Notes: generated by a model from the letters alone, not told the origin. A stretch of DNA of 43,296 bases from Candidatus Pacearchaeota archaeon (GCA_016186365.1 JACPLT010000014.1:1-43296), one strand, 5' to 3'; counted from the stretch's first letter, positions 7,682-16,731 are shown. Made by a program: numbers and translations.

Positions 7682-8368
7682 TTAATCTAATTCTCCATAA
7701 ACATATTCATCATTCAAAATCTTAAATATCTCAGCTTTCTTCCCTATCTCATTTTTCAGCTCTTCTATAGGCGTATTAACTATATTCTTTATTGTTTTAT
7801 ATTTACTTAGAAGTTTTTTTGCTGTTTTCGGTCCTATTCCCGGAAAACCCTCTAAAATATACTGCAACTGCTCTTTTTTGCTGGAAGATTTTCTTCCTGC
7901 TCTCAATCCCAGCTCTCTTTCCTGTTTCTTGGCTAAAACTACCATAAATTTAGCACTATCTTCATAATTTTTGCTGAATATAATTGGAACATTAAAATTT
8001 AACAAAATAGAAAGTAAAAATCCTCGGATAGCATTTGCGTTAACTCCTCCTTTTTCAGGATAAATCTCCTGCTCATCTACTCCCTCAATTATAAGAAGTT
8101 TATTTTTATACTGCTTCATATTTTCAAGCTGGCTGACTAATCTTTTATCAATCATGCTTGAAATAAAATCAGAAACAGTCTTTCTTTCAATAACACAATC
8201 CCTTACAATAAAATCCCCCACTTCCAAATTTTCAAAGCTCATTTCCACGCCCAAACTAACAAGTTCTGCAATAACTAAAGAATTTTTCTCTCTGTAATCT
8301 GCAGCTATCTTTATTTTCTCCCCCTCAGGAATTTCTCTTATTTTTTTGGAAAATATGTCTTCAATCAT
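7682..8368 (-). CDS. XPF/ERCC4-type nuclease (Hef nuclease half)
   Basis: 228 residues. The ERCC4 nuclease domain (about 18-150) shows ADYREK (D24), the VGDFIV strand (G51-D52) and the signature VIERKTVSDF (ERK at 61-63, D67). A helix-hairpin-helix pair follows (FPGIGPKTAKKLL at about 175-187). The domain order equals the C-terminal half of Pyrococcus Hef, which cuts stalled forks and branched DNA. Here it is a separate gene: the helicase half lies upstream in the same operon, with a small Cys/His protein between. The start overlaps that small gene by 8 bp, so the three products are probably made together and act together. Confidence 0.92.
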   Translation of the reverse strand: MIEDIFSKKIREIPEGEKIKIAADYREKNSLVIAELVSLGVEMSFENLEVGDFIVRDCVIERKTVSDFISSMIDKRLVSQLENMKQYKNKLLIIEGVDEQEIYPEKGGVNANAIRGFLLSILLNFNVPIIFSKNYEDSAKFMVVLAKKQERELGLRAGRKSSSKKEQLQYILEGFPGIGPKTAKKLLSKYKTIKNIVNTPIEELKNEIGKKAEIFKILNDEYVYGELD

Positions 8369-8606
8369 TTTTCTTTTTTTCTGATTTTAATTTTTGATAT
8401 TCCTGAAGCATGAATTCGCAGTTTTGGCATTTTAACATTTTGCAGAAACAAATATGATGCATCATTCTCCATTTCTTATTGTGAATATGACAGGGTTCAT
8501 TTTTTATTTTTTCTTTCCAAGGAAGCTTATGAGGAATCGTATGCGGAGGACAAAACCTGTCTCGGGCTATTTCTGTCTTATCCTTAATTTTTATCAGTAT
8601 TGCCAT
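8361..8606 (-). CDS. small Cys/His-rich protein between Hef halves
   Basis: 81 residues, unrecognised. Metal-binding residues are dense: FCPPHTIPH (about 18-26), PCHIH, MMHH, CFCKMLKCQNC (about 53-63). Seven Cys and many His suggest one or two zinc sites. The coding frame starts one base from the helicase stop (8608) and overlaps the nuclease start by 8 bp, which strongly supports a real gene. A bridging or DNA-binding subunit for the split Hef is an inference from position only. Confidence 0.7.
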   Translation of the reverse strand: MAILIKIKDKTEIARDRFCPPHTIPHKLPWKEKIKNEPCHIHNKKWRMMHHICFCKMLKCQNCEFMLQEYQKLKSEKKKND

Positions 8607-8607
8607 A

Positions 8608-11600
8608 TTAAAACAGCTTCTCCTGCTTATCCTCCTCTATTTTTTCCTCATTAAACTCTTTCTGTATAGAGTCAATCGCTTTATACATCTTTTTCTCCTT
8701 ATGAAAAGCGGTCCAATAATAGCTCTCATCTCTTGTATCTTTTGTTATCAGCATAATTAACTTTCCTTCCATCAGTCTTGCAGTTCTTCCAGCTCTCTGT
8801 ATCTTTCTTATAGCAGAAGGAATCGGCTCGTAAAAAATTACAGCATTAACTTCCGGAATATCCAACCCCTCTTCTGCAATTTGAGTTGCAACTAAAATAT
8901 TTATCTCTCCAGAGCTAAAATCCCTGACTAATTCTTGCTGCTCTTTCTGGCTTAGCCCTGTTTCTTTATCCCCCTCTCCTTTTTTTGCCTGTCCTACAAA
9001 AACTTTTGCTCTTGCCCCTGAAATTGAATTCATTTCCCTGCATATTTTAGCTACACTGCTTCTATACTGGGAAAAAATAATTATTTTTGTTTTGCTATTC
9101 TTAGACATCTCTTCAGAAACTATTTCTTTAAGCTTTATCAACTTGGGATGCTCTCTTTTCTTTGCTATCAGCTCGCTTATCTTAATATAAGCTGAATTAA
9201 ACTCCTTTTGTTTTATTAAATTCTGAACTGCCTTGCTCTTTGCTTTTCTTGCCTGCTCAAACAGCTCCTGAAAATACAAAAAAACAGATTCTAAAGTCTG
9301 TGTCTCCAATAACTCAAGGGCATGCTGAACTTTTAGCGCCTGTGCGCAGGCGCTCGCTCCAAGCAAAAGATTAAAATTCTTATTTCCTGAAGAAATCGCT
9401 CTCATTATTCTAAACTGACTGTCAAGTAAAGTTTTTTTGTTGGATATTCCAAATAAAAGCCTTCTTTTTTTAAGCTCATTTATTTTTTTATCCAGAATTA
9501 TCTTTAAACCATCTCTTATCTCTACAAATTCAGGAGGAAAATCCAGCTTGATTATTTCAAATTTCAATTCCTGAAGATATTCTTTGACATCCTCAGAATT
9601 TCTTGTTCTTACCTCTACTGCTTCAATGTCTAAACTTTGGCATATTTTTTTTATTTTTTCTTCTTCATGCCCTGGAGAGGCAGTCAGCCCCAAAATTCTC
9701 TTATGAACTCCCTGCTCTTTATACTTTTCCGCAATATAGGTGTAAGAATAATTTTTTATGCATCTATGGCATTCATCTTCTATAAGTAAAGAAACATTTT
9801 TCAAAGAATAAAGATTATTTTTTATATCATTAGAGATGCAATTATGGCTGATTATAGTATTTGTCAAGAAGTTATGCTCATTTTCTATTGTAAAATCATA
9901 TACCCATTTATTTTCGGATTTTTTTTCTATGTTTTTTATCTTTGCCCATCTAATAGGCATTTTCAATAATTGCCTGAGTTTTTCTGCATTTTCTCCTTTA
10001 GAAATGTCTGCAATTCTAGTCAAATTATCTATAGATAAACAGAGAGATAGATATTTTTCAAATTTTTTAGGATTATCCAAATAAATTTTTTTTATTAGTT
10101 CATTAACTGGAATGATTTCTTTGGCTCGTGTAAATGGCTTTTTAGTATTAATTATTGTTTCTAGAAGAAGTTTGCATTTTTCTCTTTCAGGGTTTATCAT
10201 CAAAAACTTATCCAGATTGTTTCGACCAGAAAATCTAAATGAATATAGAGTGCTGCTTTTCAATACTCTCCCACAAATACAGCTGCGGCTAACTGCAGAT
10301 TCCATACTCCCAACTATTCCCAATCTTAAAGCAAGCCATTTTATATCTTCTATAAATTTTTTGCTGATGCTTGATATTAAAACATTATGTCTAGAAGCAC
10401 AACCATCTGCATCAAATATTCCTTTTAAAAATCCTCGAACATTTGCTGTTTCGCTTGTAAATATATAGTTCGGAACTCTGATTTTATGAGATTTTTTACC
10501 CTTAGGAACACCCAATGCACAAAGAATTTCAGCCAAAGCAGAATTATAAACAATTAACCCTTTTTTTCCAGCATCTTTCATCTTGATTCCAAACACCTCA
10601 AAGAGGGTATTTTTGAAATAATTGGTGTTTTCTTTATAATCTAAATCCGAGAATACCACTTCTTTTCCATGCCCTTCTCTATTCCCGATATGCCCGTCTC
10701 CTAACATTGCGCCTAGGATATAGCTTAATTTAGCATCTAAATATTTTGGGATTGTTACAGGATAACTTTTGCCTTCCCAGTCGGTTAATTTTAATGTCCC
10801 GTAATCAAAATTTGTCTGTTTTGCAAGATCTAAAAATAATTCTAGAGGCATAAAATTATATCTAAAACGAGAATATTCTTTAATGCCTTTTTTCTTTTTG
10901 TCTTTTATTAATTTAAGAAGGTGTCTTGTCTTTTCTTTATCGGCAACTCTAAGATAAGATTTTTTTAAAAGAGGCAAAATTTCTATGATACTATTTTCTT
11001 TAAGGCATATTTCTTTAGCGATCGCAACAAAATCTCCTTCCTTTAATTTTTCGGCATTTTTCCAATTAAGTTCTCCGCGAGGGCTTATCGTAAGGAGAGG
11101 ATGTTCTGGAGTGCATTCGATAGAGTTCCCAAGACTAGTTTTTATTTCAAGGGTATATTTTACAGGCATTTTTAATGCTTTTATCACCCTAACAAAGGCG
11201 ATTTTATCATTTTTCAAACCTAGAACTTCTTCATTAATTTTTGCAGTATATCCTTTTTTTCCTTCATAATTCTCCTCAACCAATTCAATATTATTAAAAA
11301 ATTCTTCTATAGGGATGGGTCCATTTCTTGTAAATATTTGCGTTTTGCCTTCAACACACTGAGGAGTAGAAAAAATAATTTCTGCTCTTTCCCACAATTC
11401 CTGCCTTTTTTCAGCAGAGGTTTTTCCAGTAAAGAGCTCCATTGTAGCAAATAACTCCGGAAGATGCTTTTGAAAATATTTCAAATGCTGTTCAGCTAAT
11501 GGTCTTGTAGGAGCTAAAAAAACAATTTTCTCCTGCGGAAATCTTATCATCCTTTCTATTGCAAGAAGCAGGGCAATAAGAGTTTTTCCCAGTCCTGTAG

Positions 11601-11703
11601 GCAGAACTACCAGGCAATTTTTATCCCTGCAAGTAGAAAATATCTCCTGCTGATACTCTCTTGGAAAAATGTCTTTTAGATATTTCAAAATTTCTTCTTC
11701 CAT
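8608..11703 (-). CDS. hef: Hef-type SF2 helicase interrupted by an intein
   Basis: 1031 codons, of which 506 are an intein (residues 116-621), leaving a 525-residue helicase. Walker A is VLPTGLGKT (about 33-41); motif Ia is FLAPTRPLAEQH; the intein follows FSTPQ in motif Ib; DECH (643-646) is motif II; GLTASPG is motif III; a late ATQIAEEGLDIPEV and QRAGRTAR are motifs V and VI. This matches the FANCM/Hef helicase, which remodels stalled forks. The usual fused XPF nuclease is absent from the C-terminus and is encoded two genes downstream. Activity requires intein removal, since the ATPase motifs are split by it. Confidence 0.93.
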   Translation of the reverse strand: MEEEILKYLKDIFPREYQQEIFSTCRDKNCLVVLPTGLGKTLIALLLAIERMIRFPQEKIVFLAPTRPLAEQHLKYFQKHLPELFATMELFTGKTSAEKRQELWERAEIIFSTPQCVEGKTQIFTRNGPIPIEEFFNNIELVEENYEGKKGYTAKINEEVLGLKNDKIAFVRVIKALKMPVKYTLEIKTSLGNSIECTPEHPLLTISPRGELNWKNAEKLKEGDFVAIAKEICLKENSIIEILPLLKKSYLRVADKEKTRHLLKLIKDKKKKGIKEYSRFRYNFMPLELFLDLAKQTNFDYGTLKLTDWEGKSYPVTIPKYLDAKLSYILGAMLGDGHIGNREGHGKEVVFSDLDYKENTNYFKNTLFEVFGIKMKDAGKKGLIVYNSALAEILCALGVPKGKKSHKIRVPNYIFTSETANVRGFLKGIFDADGCASRHNVLISSISKKFIEDIKWLALRLGIVGSMESAVSRSCICGRVLKSSTLYSFRFSGRNNLDKFLMINPEREKCKLLLETIINTKKPFTRAKEIIPVNELIKKIYLDNPKKFEKYLSLCLSIDNLTRIADISKGENAEKLRQLLKMPIRWAKIKNIEKKSENKWVYDFTIENEHNFLTNTIISHNCISNDIKNNLYSLKNVSLLIEDECHRCIKNYSYTYIAEKYKEQGVHKRILGLTASPGHEEEKIKKICQSLDIEAVEVRTRNSEDVKEYLQELKFEIIKLDFPPEFVEIRDGLKIILDKKINELKKRRLLFGISNKKTLLDSQFRIMRAISSGNKNFNLLLGASACAQALKVQHALELLETQTLESVFLYFQELFEQARKAKSKAVQNLIKQKEFNSAYIKISELIAKKREHPKLIKLKEIVSEEMSKNSKTKIIIFSQYRSSVAKICREMNSISGARAKVFVGQAKKGEGDKETGLSQKEQQELVRDFSSGEINILVATQIAEEGLDIPEVNAVIFYEPIPSAIRKIQRAGRTARLMEGKLIMLITKDTRDESYYWTAFHKEKKMYKAIDSIQKEFNEEKIEEDKQEKLF
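9841..11358 (-). other. Hef intein with LAGLIDADG homing endonuclease
   Basis: 506-residue intein. It begins with Cys (residue 116, CVEGKTQIF), has the block B T-x-x-H in ECTPEHPLL (intein 81-89), two dodecapeptides of the LAGLIDADG endonuclease, ILGAMLGDGHIG (about 214-225) and LKGIFDADGCA (about 311-321), and ends with canonical HN followed by extein Cys. The nucleotide borders are the TGT codon at 11356-11358 and the AAT codon at 9841-9843. All splicing residues are present, so it is probably active. The Methanocaldococcus jannaschii Hef homologue MJ1505 is known to contain an intein as well. Confidence 0.92.
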
Positions 11704-11747
11704 TTTAATAAATCTTCAGATTTTTTATATTCATTTTAATAAAAAGA

Positions 11748-12941
11748 TTATTTAGGAACAAGAGCAATAAAGCTGTAATTCTTAATATTAGAAATGGCTC
11801 TCACATCTTCTAACTTTGTCTTCAGAACATTTTCCTCATAATTGTAATATTCCTCTGCGTCCCCATTAATTTCTTCATCAATCAAGCCATTCATAGTGTT
11901 TATGCTTTCCTCGCTTTCAACATTCCTCAATCCAATAAGCTGTTCTTTTGCCTCATCCAGCTCTTTCTGGCTCAAGCTTTTCATATTTTTTATCTCCTTT
12001 AGTATAATCTCTTTGCAAATTTCTACTTTATCTTTAGTTGTCCCAACATAAATACTGGAAAAGCCGAAGTCTTTTCCCTGTTCAACACTTCCTTTCACAC
12101 TATAAGCCGCTCCCCTCTTCTCTCTTATTTCATCAAATAATCTTGAAGACATTCCAGAAGATAAAACTGCATTGAATAATTCGGGAGCATACCTATTTTT
12201 ATCAGACTGCGAAGGAACATGAAATCCAAAAACAAAATTTGCCTGGTCAATTCCCTCTCTCGCTTCAATAATTGTTTTGTTTATCTTCACAGGAATAATT
12301 TTTTCTCTTTCTCCCTCGCTTTTTTTAAATTTAGAGGCATATTCTTCTATTTCTTCTATATTGGTATTCCCTACAACACAAAAAAAAGTTTTGTTGGATT
12401 TATATTGAGCATTATAATATTCGACTATATTTTTTTTAGTCAATTGAGAAACGCTTTCATTGCTCCCTATTCCCGGCAATCCGAATGGTTCTTTATATAA
12501 AAGCTCTTTTATTTTAAATAAAACATATGCTTGTGGATTGTCATTATACATTTTTATCTCTTCAAGAATAACCTTTTTTTCTTTTTCAAATTCCTGCTCA
12601 TCAAATTTAGGATTGCTTATTAAATCAGAGACAATATCTATTCCAGAGCTAAAATGCTTCTTCGGAAGTTTGCACCAGAAAGAAGTTATTTCCTCATCTG
12701 TATATCCATTTAGTATTCCTCCTTTTTTTTCAATTTCACTGGCTATCTCTTTATATCCTCTTTTTTTAGTTCCCTTGAATAACATGTGCTCTATTACATG
12801 GCTTATTCCCTTTACTTTCCCGCTTTCATACCCGGAGCCCTGTTTAACATTGGCAGAAATGCTTACAATTGGAAGATTTCTTTTTTCAAATAACATGACT
12901 ATCCCATTCTCTAGTTTCTTTTTGTAAAATTCAGGTCTCAT
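11748..12941 (-). CDS. M16 family zinc peptidase
   Basis: 397 residues, a single-unit M16 (insulinase/processing-peptidase-like) protein. The inverted zinc motif HVIEH is at 48-52, followed by MLFKGTKKR, and the distal Glu ligand lies in KVILEEIKMY (about 123-131). The C-terminal M16 domain carries the IREKRGAAYSV segment, a conserved R/Y substrate-binding region. These enzymes degrade or trim peptides in a closed chamber, in bacteria often with an inactive partner. No partner is adjacent. Its start lies 4 bp from the dph6 stop, so the two are co-transcribed. Confidence 0.9.
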   Translation of the reverse strand: MRPEFYKKKLENGIVMLFEKRNLPIVSISANVKQGSGYESGKVKGISHVIEHMLFKGTKKRGYKEIASEIEKKGGILNGYTDEEITSFWCKLPKKHFSSGIDIVSDLISNPKFDEQEFEKEKKVILEEIKMYNDNPQAYVLFKIKELLYKEPFGLPGIGSNESVSQLTKKNIVEYYNAQYKSNKTFFCVVGNTNIEEIEEYASKFKKSEGEREKIIPVKINKTIIEAREGIDQANFVFGFHVPSQSDKNRYAPELFNAVLSSGMSSRLFDEIREKRGAAYSVKGSVEQGKDFGFSSIYVGTTKDKVEICKEIILKEIKNMKSLSQKELDEAKEQLIGLRNVESEESINTMNGLIDEEINGDAEEYYNYEENVLKTKLEDVRAISNIKNYSFIALVPK

Positions 12942-12945
12942 TATT

Positions 12946-13611
12946 TTAATTTAGGCAATTTATTTTCAAAAAATAACAATATTTACTCTCTGTTTTGCTC
13001 TCTCCTTTTATTATTATTTCTTTATTAAACCCAGGCATATATAAAACTGCTGTCTCTGCCTCTCCCCCTTCAAAATCAATTCTGAATTTATATTTTCTGC
13101 TTAATTTTTTTAATTCTTCGAATTTTTCTCTATCAATAACTTCTCCTAAAAATTCTTTTGGAATTCCCTCGCATGCAATCTTTACAATTACTACTTTAAA
13201 TCCTTCTTTAAGAAGCTCTTCCCATATTTTTTCTCCTTCATAATCCCACAAGGGAGCAAAAAATTTCAGCCCAAGTTTAGAGCAGATTTTCTTAACCCTG
13301 TCTCCCTGATAATTACTTGCTATTCCCCCCACAACAATTCCTTTGACTTTATCTTTAGCAAGTTTAATTAGCTCTTCTAAATCTTTAAGCTCCTCATTTT
13401 CCTCGCCTTTACTTTCTCTCGTAATAAGAGTTATTCCCAACTCCTCTGCCTGCTTCTTTAACAAGTTAAAATCCGGCCGATGAAACATAAAGCTGTCTTT
13501 ATTCTTAGGAATAATACTTAGTAAAAACTCAATTTTATGCCCCTCTTTAATCAGTCTGTGCAGAGCTAAACAAGAATCTTTCCCTCCTGAAAATAATACT
13601 CCGAGTTTCAT
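12946..13611 (-). CDS. dph6: diphthine-ammonia ligase
   Basis: 221-residue ATP-pyrophosphatase (N-type). The PP-loop is FSGGKDS (7-13). The C-terminal FEGGEAETAVLYMPGF is the Dph6 signature, and GGIASNYQ..R and APLW are also family-typical. Dph6 amidates diphthine on translation elongation factor 2, the last step of diphthamide synthesis in archaea and eukaryotes. The length matches the archaeal family. It is followed after 4 bp by the M16 peptidase gene. Confidence 0.9.
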   Translation of the reverse strand: MKLGVLFSGGKDSCLALHRLIKEGHKIEFLLSIIPKNKDSFMFHRPDFNLLKKQAEELGITLITRESKGEENEELKDLEELIKLAKDKVKGIVVGGIASNYQGDRVKKICSKLGLKFFAPLWDYEGEKIWEELLKEGFKVVIVKIACEGIPKEFLGEVIDREKFEELKKLSRKYKFRIDFEGGEAETAVLYMPGFNKEIIIKGESKTESKYCYFLKINCLN

Positions 13612-13667
13612 AATAAAAAAAGAAAAAATACCAAGTTTATAAATTATATCATATTGAGATATATAAA

Positions 13668-13892
13668 TTACTCCCTATTCCTAAACTCTTTTCTAGTCTT
13701 CCTCTCTCTTTCTCTCCCGCCAGGAACATTAAAATATTTCCTAAAATCTTCTACATTATATTCTCCAATACTAGTGCTAGGTTGAGCAACATAAACCCCT
13801 GTTTCGGATTTACCTGAATTCGCACATCCCATCAGAGTTATTCCCAGCCCAGCCAAAACTGCCAACCCTCCAAAAAGTTTTCTTGTTCCCAT
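13668..13892 (-). CDS. small putative lipoprotein
   Basis: 74 residues. The N-terminus has RK, a hydrophobic helix (GGLAVLAGLGITLMG) and Cys23 in LMGCAN, which resembles a lipobox. The rest is a short polar tail ending in many Arg and Glu residues (about 59-74). No domain is recognised. It stands alone between dph6 and the divergent GTPase gene. Archaeal lipoproteins of this shape are membrane-anchored, but lipidation is not provable from sequence. Confidence 0.6.
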   Translation of the reverse strand: MGTRKLFGGLAVLAGLGITLMGCANSGKSETGVYVAQPSTSIGEYNVEDFRKYFNVPGGRERERKTRKEFRNRE

Positions 13893-14008
13893 ATTTTTCG
13901 ATGCTCTCTCTCGTTTTTAAATCTTTTTGTTTTAGTAATTTTGTAGTAATTACAATTCTAATTAATCATTAACAACACCTTTTTAAATTTCCCTCTCTTT
14001 CCTTAAAA

Positions 14009-14920
14009 ATGTCAAGCACAAACCAATCCCCGGAATTCTTATCAGCTCAAAAAAGATATCTTTCTGCAAAAAACGATGAGGAAAAACTCTTTGCTTTAGA
14101 AGAAATGCTGAAAACCATGCCCAAACACAAAGGAGCTGAAGAGATGCGTGCAAATTTAAAGACAAGATTCAAAAAGCTGAAGTTAAGCATGGAAGAGAAG
14201 AAAAAGAAAAAATCTTTCTCAAAAGAGGGAATAAAAAAAGAGGAAATGCAGGCAGTTCTGATAGGTTTGGCAAATTCAGGAAAGTCTTCAATTCTATCCT
14301 GTCTGACAAATGCCTCTTCCCAGATAGCAGATTATGAGTTTACAACCCGCTATCCCATAATAGGTATGCTGGATTTTGATAATACAAAAATTCAGCTTAT
14401 AGATTTGCCTGCAGTTGAATCAGAATATTTTGACCAGGGCATAGCAAATACCGCAGATACATTATTGATTGTAATAGAAAATCCCTCTCAATTTGAAAAG
14501 ATATTTCCATTTCTGGAAAAAACAGCAGGATCAAAGTTAATAATTTTGAACAAAATAGACTTGCTTGAAGAAAAAGAAAAAAGAAGGATGTCTGCCTTTC
14601 TTCAAAGCAAAAAATATAACTTTATTTTATTCTCTTCAAAAACAAAAGAAAACATACACGAATTAAAAGAAAAAATATGGAAAACTTTTAATAAAATAAG
14701 AATATACACAAAACAACCCGGAAAACCCGCAGATTCTGACCCTGTAATTCTCCCTGAAAAGTCCACAGTTAAAGATATTGCAGAAAAGATATTTCATGGG
14801 TTGTCAGAAAATATAAAAGAAACAAAAGTTACAGGTCCATCTTCAAAATTTCCTAACCAAAAAGTTTCACTCAAACATACTTTGAAAGACAGGGATATCG
14901 TGGAGTTTTGTATTAAGTAA
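14009..14920 (+). CDS. Obg/DRG-family GTPase with TGS domain
   Basis: 303 residues. A charged helical N-terminus (to about 80) precedes the G domain: G1 GLANSGKSS (86-94), G2 with Thr pair FTT (111-113), G3 DLPA (132-135), G4 NKID (181-184) and a G5-like FSSKTKE. A TGS domain fills about 235-303. DRG proteins bind ribosomes or translation factors in archaea and eukaryotes. The G3 motif is DLPA instead of the usual DxxG, so Gly is replaced by Ala, as I recall for archaeal relatives. AT-rich promoter-like DNA lies just upstream. Confidence 0.85.
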   Translation: MSSTNQSPEFLSAQKRYLSAKNDEEKLFALEEMLKTMPKHKGAEEMRANLKTRFKKLKLSMEEKKKKKSFSKEGIKKEEMQAVLIGLANSGKSSILSCLTNASSQIADYEFTTRYPIIGMLDFDNTKIQLIDLPAVESEYFDQGIANTADTLLIVIENPSQFEKIFPFLEKTAGSKLIILNKIDLLEEKEKRRMSAFLQSKKYNFILFSSKTKENIHELKEKIWKTFNKIRIYTKQPGKPADSDPVILPEKSTVKDIAEKIFHGLSENIKETKVTGPSSKFPNQKVSLKHTLKDRDIVEFCIK

Positions 14921-14933
14921 TATATGTTTTAGA

Positions 14934-14944
14934 CAATATAAATA
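14934..14944 (+). promoter_or_regulatory. TATA box for the 14974 gene
   Basis: CAATATAAATA lies 30 bp before the ATG at 14974, with no ribosome-binding site between them. This fits a leaderless archaeal transcript. Confidence 0.45.
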
Positions 14945-14973
14945 CTTAATAGTAAAAAAGCCAGCATTATTTA

Positions 14974-15246
14974 ATGCAAGAAAAAATTGGTGATACAGGA
15001 GCATATATTGGGATTGCTTCATTAATAGTGGGTCTTGCAGCGATAATAAGTGAAGAGTACAGAATTTTGATACTTATTCTTTATCCAATATCATTAACAA
15101 TTTGGCTGTTATGGAAGTGGTCAGAAAAATTAGAATTGTTTAATAAAAGAATAATGAGTTTAGAAAATGAAGAAAAATCCAATGAGAAACTCTTAAATAC
15201 TCTTAAGAATATAATAGAATTAATAAACGGAGTTAAAAAGAGATGA
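14974..15246 (+). CDS. small membrane protein with coiled-coil tail
   Basis: 90 residues. Two hydrophobic helices (about 11-27 and 32-47) are followed by a charged helical tail (SEKLELFNKRIMSLENEEKS and on) that looks like a short coiled coil. No family is recognised. Its stop overlaps the start of the 35-residue membrane protein downstream in an ATGA, so the two are translationally coupled. Confidence 0.65.
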   Translation: MQEKIGDTGAYIGIASLIVGLAAIISEEYRILILILYPISLTIWLLWKWSEKLELFNKRIMSLENEEKSNEKLLNTLKNIIELINGVKKR

Positions 15247-15350
15247 ATAAAAAAGGCTTAACTGAGGGGGATGTATTAGAATGGCTTAAGATAGCGATTA
15301 TATTAATCTTAGGGTATCTTATTATAAAAGCATTGCTTCAGGCAGCATAA
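15243..15350 (+). CDS. 35-residue membrane micropeptide
   Basis: ATG at 15243 overlaps the preceding stop (ATGA). The product has a polar start, MNKKGLTEGDVLEWLK, and one membrane helix, IAIILILGYLIIKALL, ending QAA. The coupling to the previous gene and the clean hydrophobic helix support a real gene. Function unknown; a partner of the upstream two-helix protein is plausible. Confidence 0.55.
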   Translation: MNKKGLTEGDVLEWLKIAIILILGYLIIKALLQAA

Positions 15351-15369
15351 AACTATTTATTATGAATAT

Positions 15370-15460
15370 GGATAATTCTGGTGATTAGAATAGTCTTTTT
15401 CAGAATTATCCAGATAGAAAACTCTGCGGAAAACTTATTTAGATTAACAGAATTTTCTAT
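15370..15460. repeat. dispersed two-hairpin element, copy B (91 bp)
   Basis: GGATAATTCTG (15370-15380) pairs perfectly with CAGAATTATCC (15401-15411). ATAGAAAACTCTG (15414-15426) pairs with CAGAATTTTCTAT (15448-15460) with one mismatch. Same length and spacing as copy A at 4834-4924, gapless on alignment by eye. It sits between the convergent micropeptide and tyrS genes. Confidence 0.75.
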
Positions 15461-15462
15461 AA

Positions 15463-16602
15463 TTATCTTGTAATTAACAGCTTATCCATCTCTTCTTTTA
15501 ATTTTTTAAATTTAGGATTTGCAAAATGCTCTCTTGCAGGCATCAATATTTGATTTATTTTTTCAGCCATCGCAGTCTTCAAATCTAATGGATGAAGTTT
15601 CTTATTCTTAAAATCTTCAGAAAGTTCTTCAAAAGAGTTATAAGTTTTGTTTCCGCCAAATTTTTCAGGTCTTTTAACTTCTAACTTAGACTTGTTATTA
15701 ATAAAAACAAGATATTTTGCCCAATCAATCAAAGGGTTAAAGTTTATCTCGCCTTCAGGACAAAAAGCATCCATTATTTTTTTTCTTGCTTCTTCCTCAC
15801 TGTCAGTCATATATATTGCAGAATTTGGAATTGACTTGGACATTTTCATCTGGCTCCACAGCTCCTGCATATTCTCATTAGGAACAGGCCAAACTGGGGG
15901 TTTTTGCAGCCCTAAAATTAAATGCCCATGAATAGCTACAGGTTTTATTTTTTCTTTTTTCTTATTTAATAAAGGAGAATATTTCATCTGCAAGGCAACA
16001 TCTCGGGCAATAACCTGTGCCTTTCTTTGATCATTGCCTGCATGAGCAATATTAATCCCCATTTCAAAAATATCTGCTACTTGCATTCCAGGATACATCA
16101 TAATAGCAAAATTAACAGACTCTCCTTCTTGTCTTCCCGCAATTGTTATGCTTCTCTGAATTCTAGCAAGAGTAGTATTTTTAGCAATATCAATAACAGT
16201 CTGCCAATATTTATCGTTATTATGATACAATTCGCTTCCTAAAACAAATTTCAAATCCTTAGAATTTCCTCCAACACATTTATATCCTGCAATTAAAGCT
16301 TCTTTAAAAAAAGGAACCCCTATTTTTTGGATAATATCCATATCTCCGCCAAGTTTATTATTTATCCAAGAGTGATAATCTGCCAAAAATATAGAACAAT
16401 CAATTCCTGCATCAACTAAATCCTTAACCTTGCTCATACATACAAGCCCATGCCCTAAATGAGGCTTTCCAGAGATTTCAAATCCAATATAGTGCTTTAG
16501 CTTTTCTCCAGATTCGAGCATCTTTTTTAAGTCTTCTTCAACTAAAATCTCTTCAGTATTTCTCTTTATCAGTTCCAGCCTTGTTTCAACATCTTTTGCC
16601 AT
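15463..16602 (-). CDS. tyrS: tyrosyl-tRNA synthetase
   Basis: 379 residues from MAKDVETR. I place the start at 16602: an upstream in-frame ATG (16668) would run through the stop and body of the 33-residue ORF at 16605-16706, and an AGGT-type site precedes 16602. Class I motifs are HIGH-like PHLGHG (47-52, after YIGFEISG) and KMSKS in QMKMSKSIPNS. The lack of a C-terminal S4 domain and the short length are typical of the archaeal/eukaryotic TyrRS. It charges tRNA-Tyr. Confidence 0.93.
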   Translation of the reverse strand: MAKDVETRLELIKRNTEEILVEEDLKKMLESGEKLKHYIGFEISGKPHLGHGLVCMSKVKDLVDAGIDCSIFLADYHSWINNKLGGDMDIIQKIGVPFFKEALIAGYKCVGGNSKDLKFVLGSELYHNNDKYWQTVIDIAKNTTLARIQRSITIAGRQEGESVNFAIMMYPGMQVADIFEMGINIAHAGNDQRKAQVIARDVALQMKYSPLLNKKKEKIKPVAIHGHLILGLQKPPVWPVPNENMQELWSQMKMSKSIPNSAIYMTDSEEEARKKIMDAFCPEGEINFNPLIDWAKYLVFINNKSKLEVKRPEKFGGNKTYNSFEELSEDFKNKKLHPLDLKTAMAEKINQILMPAREHFANPKFKKLKEEMDKLLITR

Positions 16603-16604
16603 TT

Positions 16605-16706
16605 TTAACCTAAAGATTTTATTATCCCATAAACTAAGAATCCCGCAGCTATTAATCCTATGACCCATGCGAGATAATACAATACCCTTAAAACTTTTTT
16701 GTTCAT
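16605..16706 (-). CDS. 33-residue membrane micropeptide
   Basis: ATG at 16706, stop at 16605-16607, just ahead of the tyrS start. The product begins MNKKVLRVLYYLAWVIG and continues LIAAGFLVYGIIKSLG: basic N-terminus, then one long membrane helix. It begins with MNKK like the micropeptide at 15243. Short but clean, with spacing that fits an operon with the 58-residue gene upstream and tyrS downstream. Function unknown. Confidence 0.5.
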   Translation of the reverse strand: MNKKVLRVLYYLAWVIGLIAAGFLVYGIIKSLG

Positions 16707-16731
16707 GTTAATAAATTTATTTTATTTAGTG

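Noticed and set aside
16603-16668. Upstream start for tyrS
   Set aside because: It overlaps the 33-residue membrane ORF in another frame and precedes the conserved synthetase start MAKDVETR without similarity.
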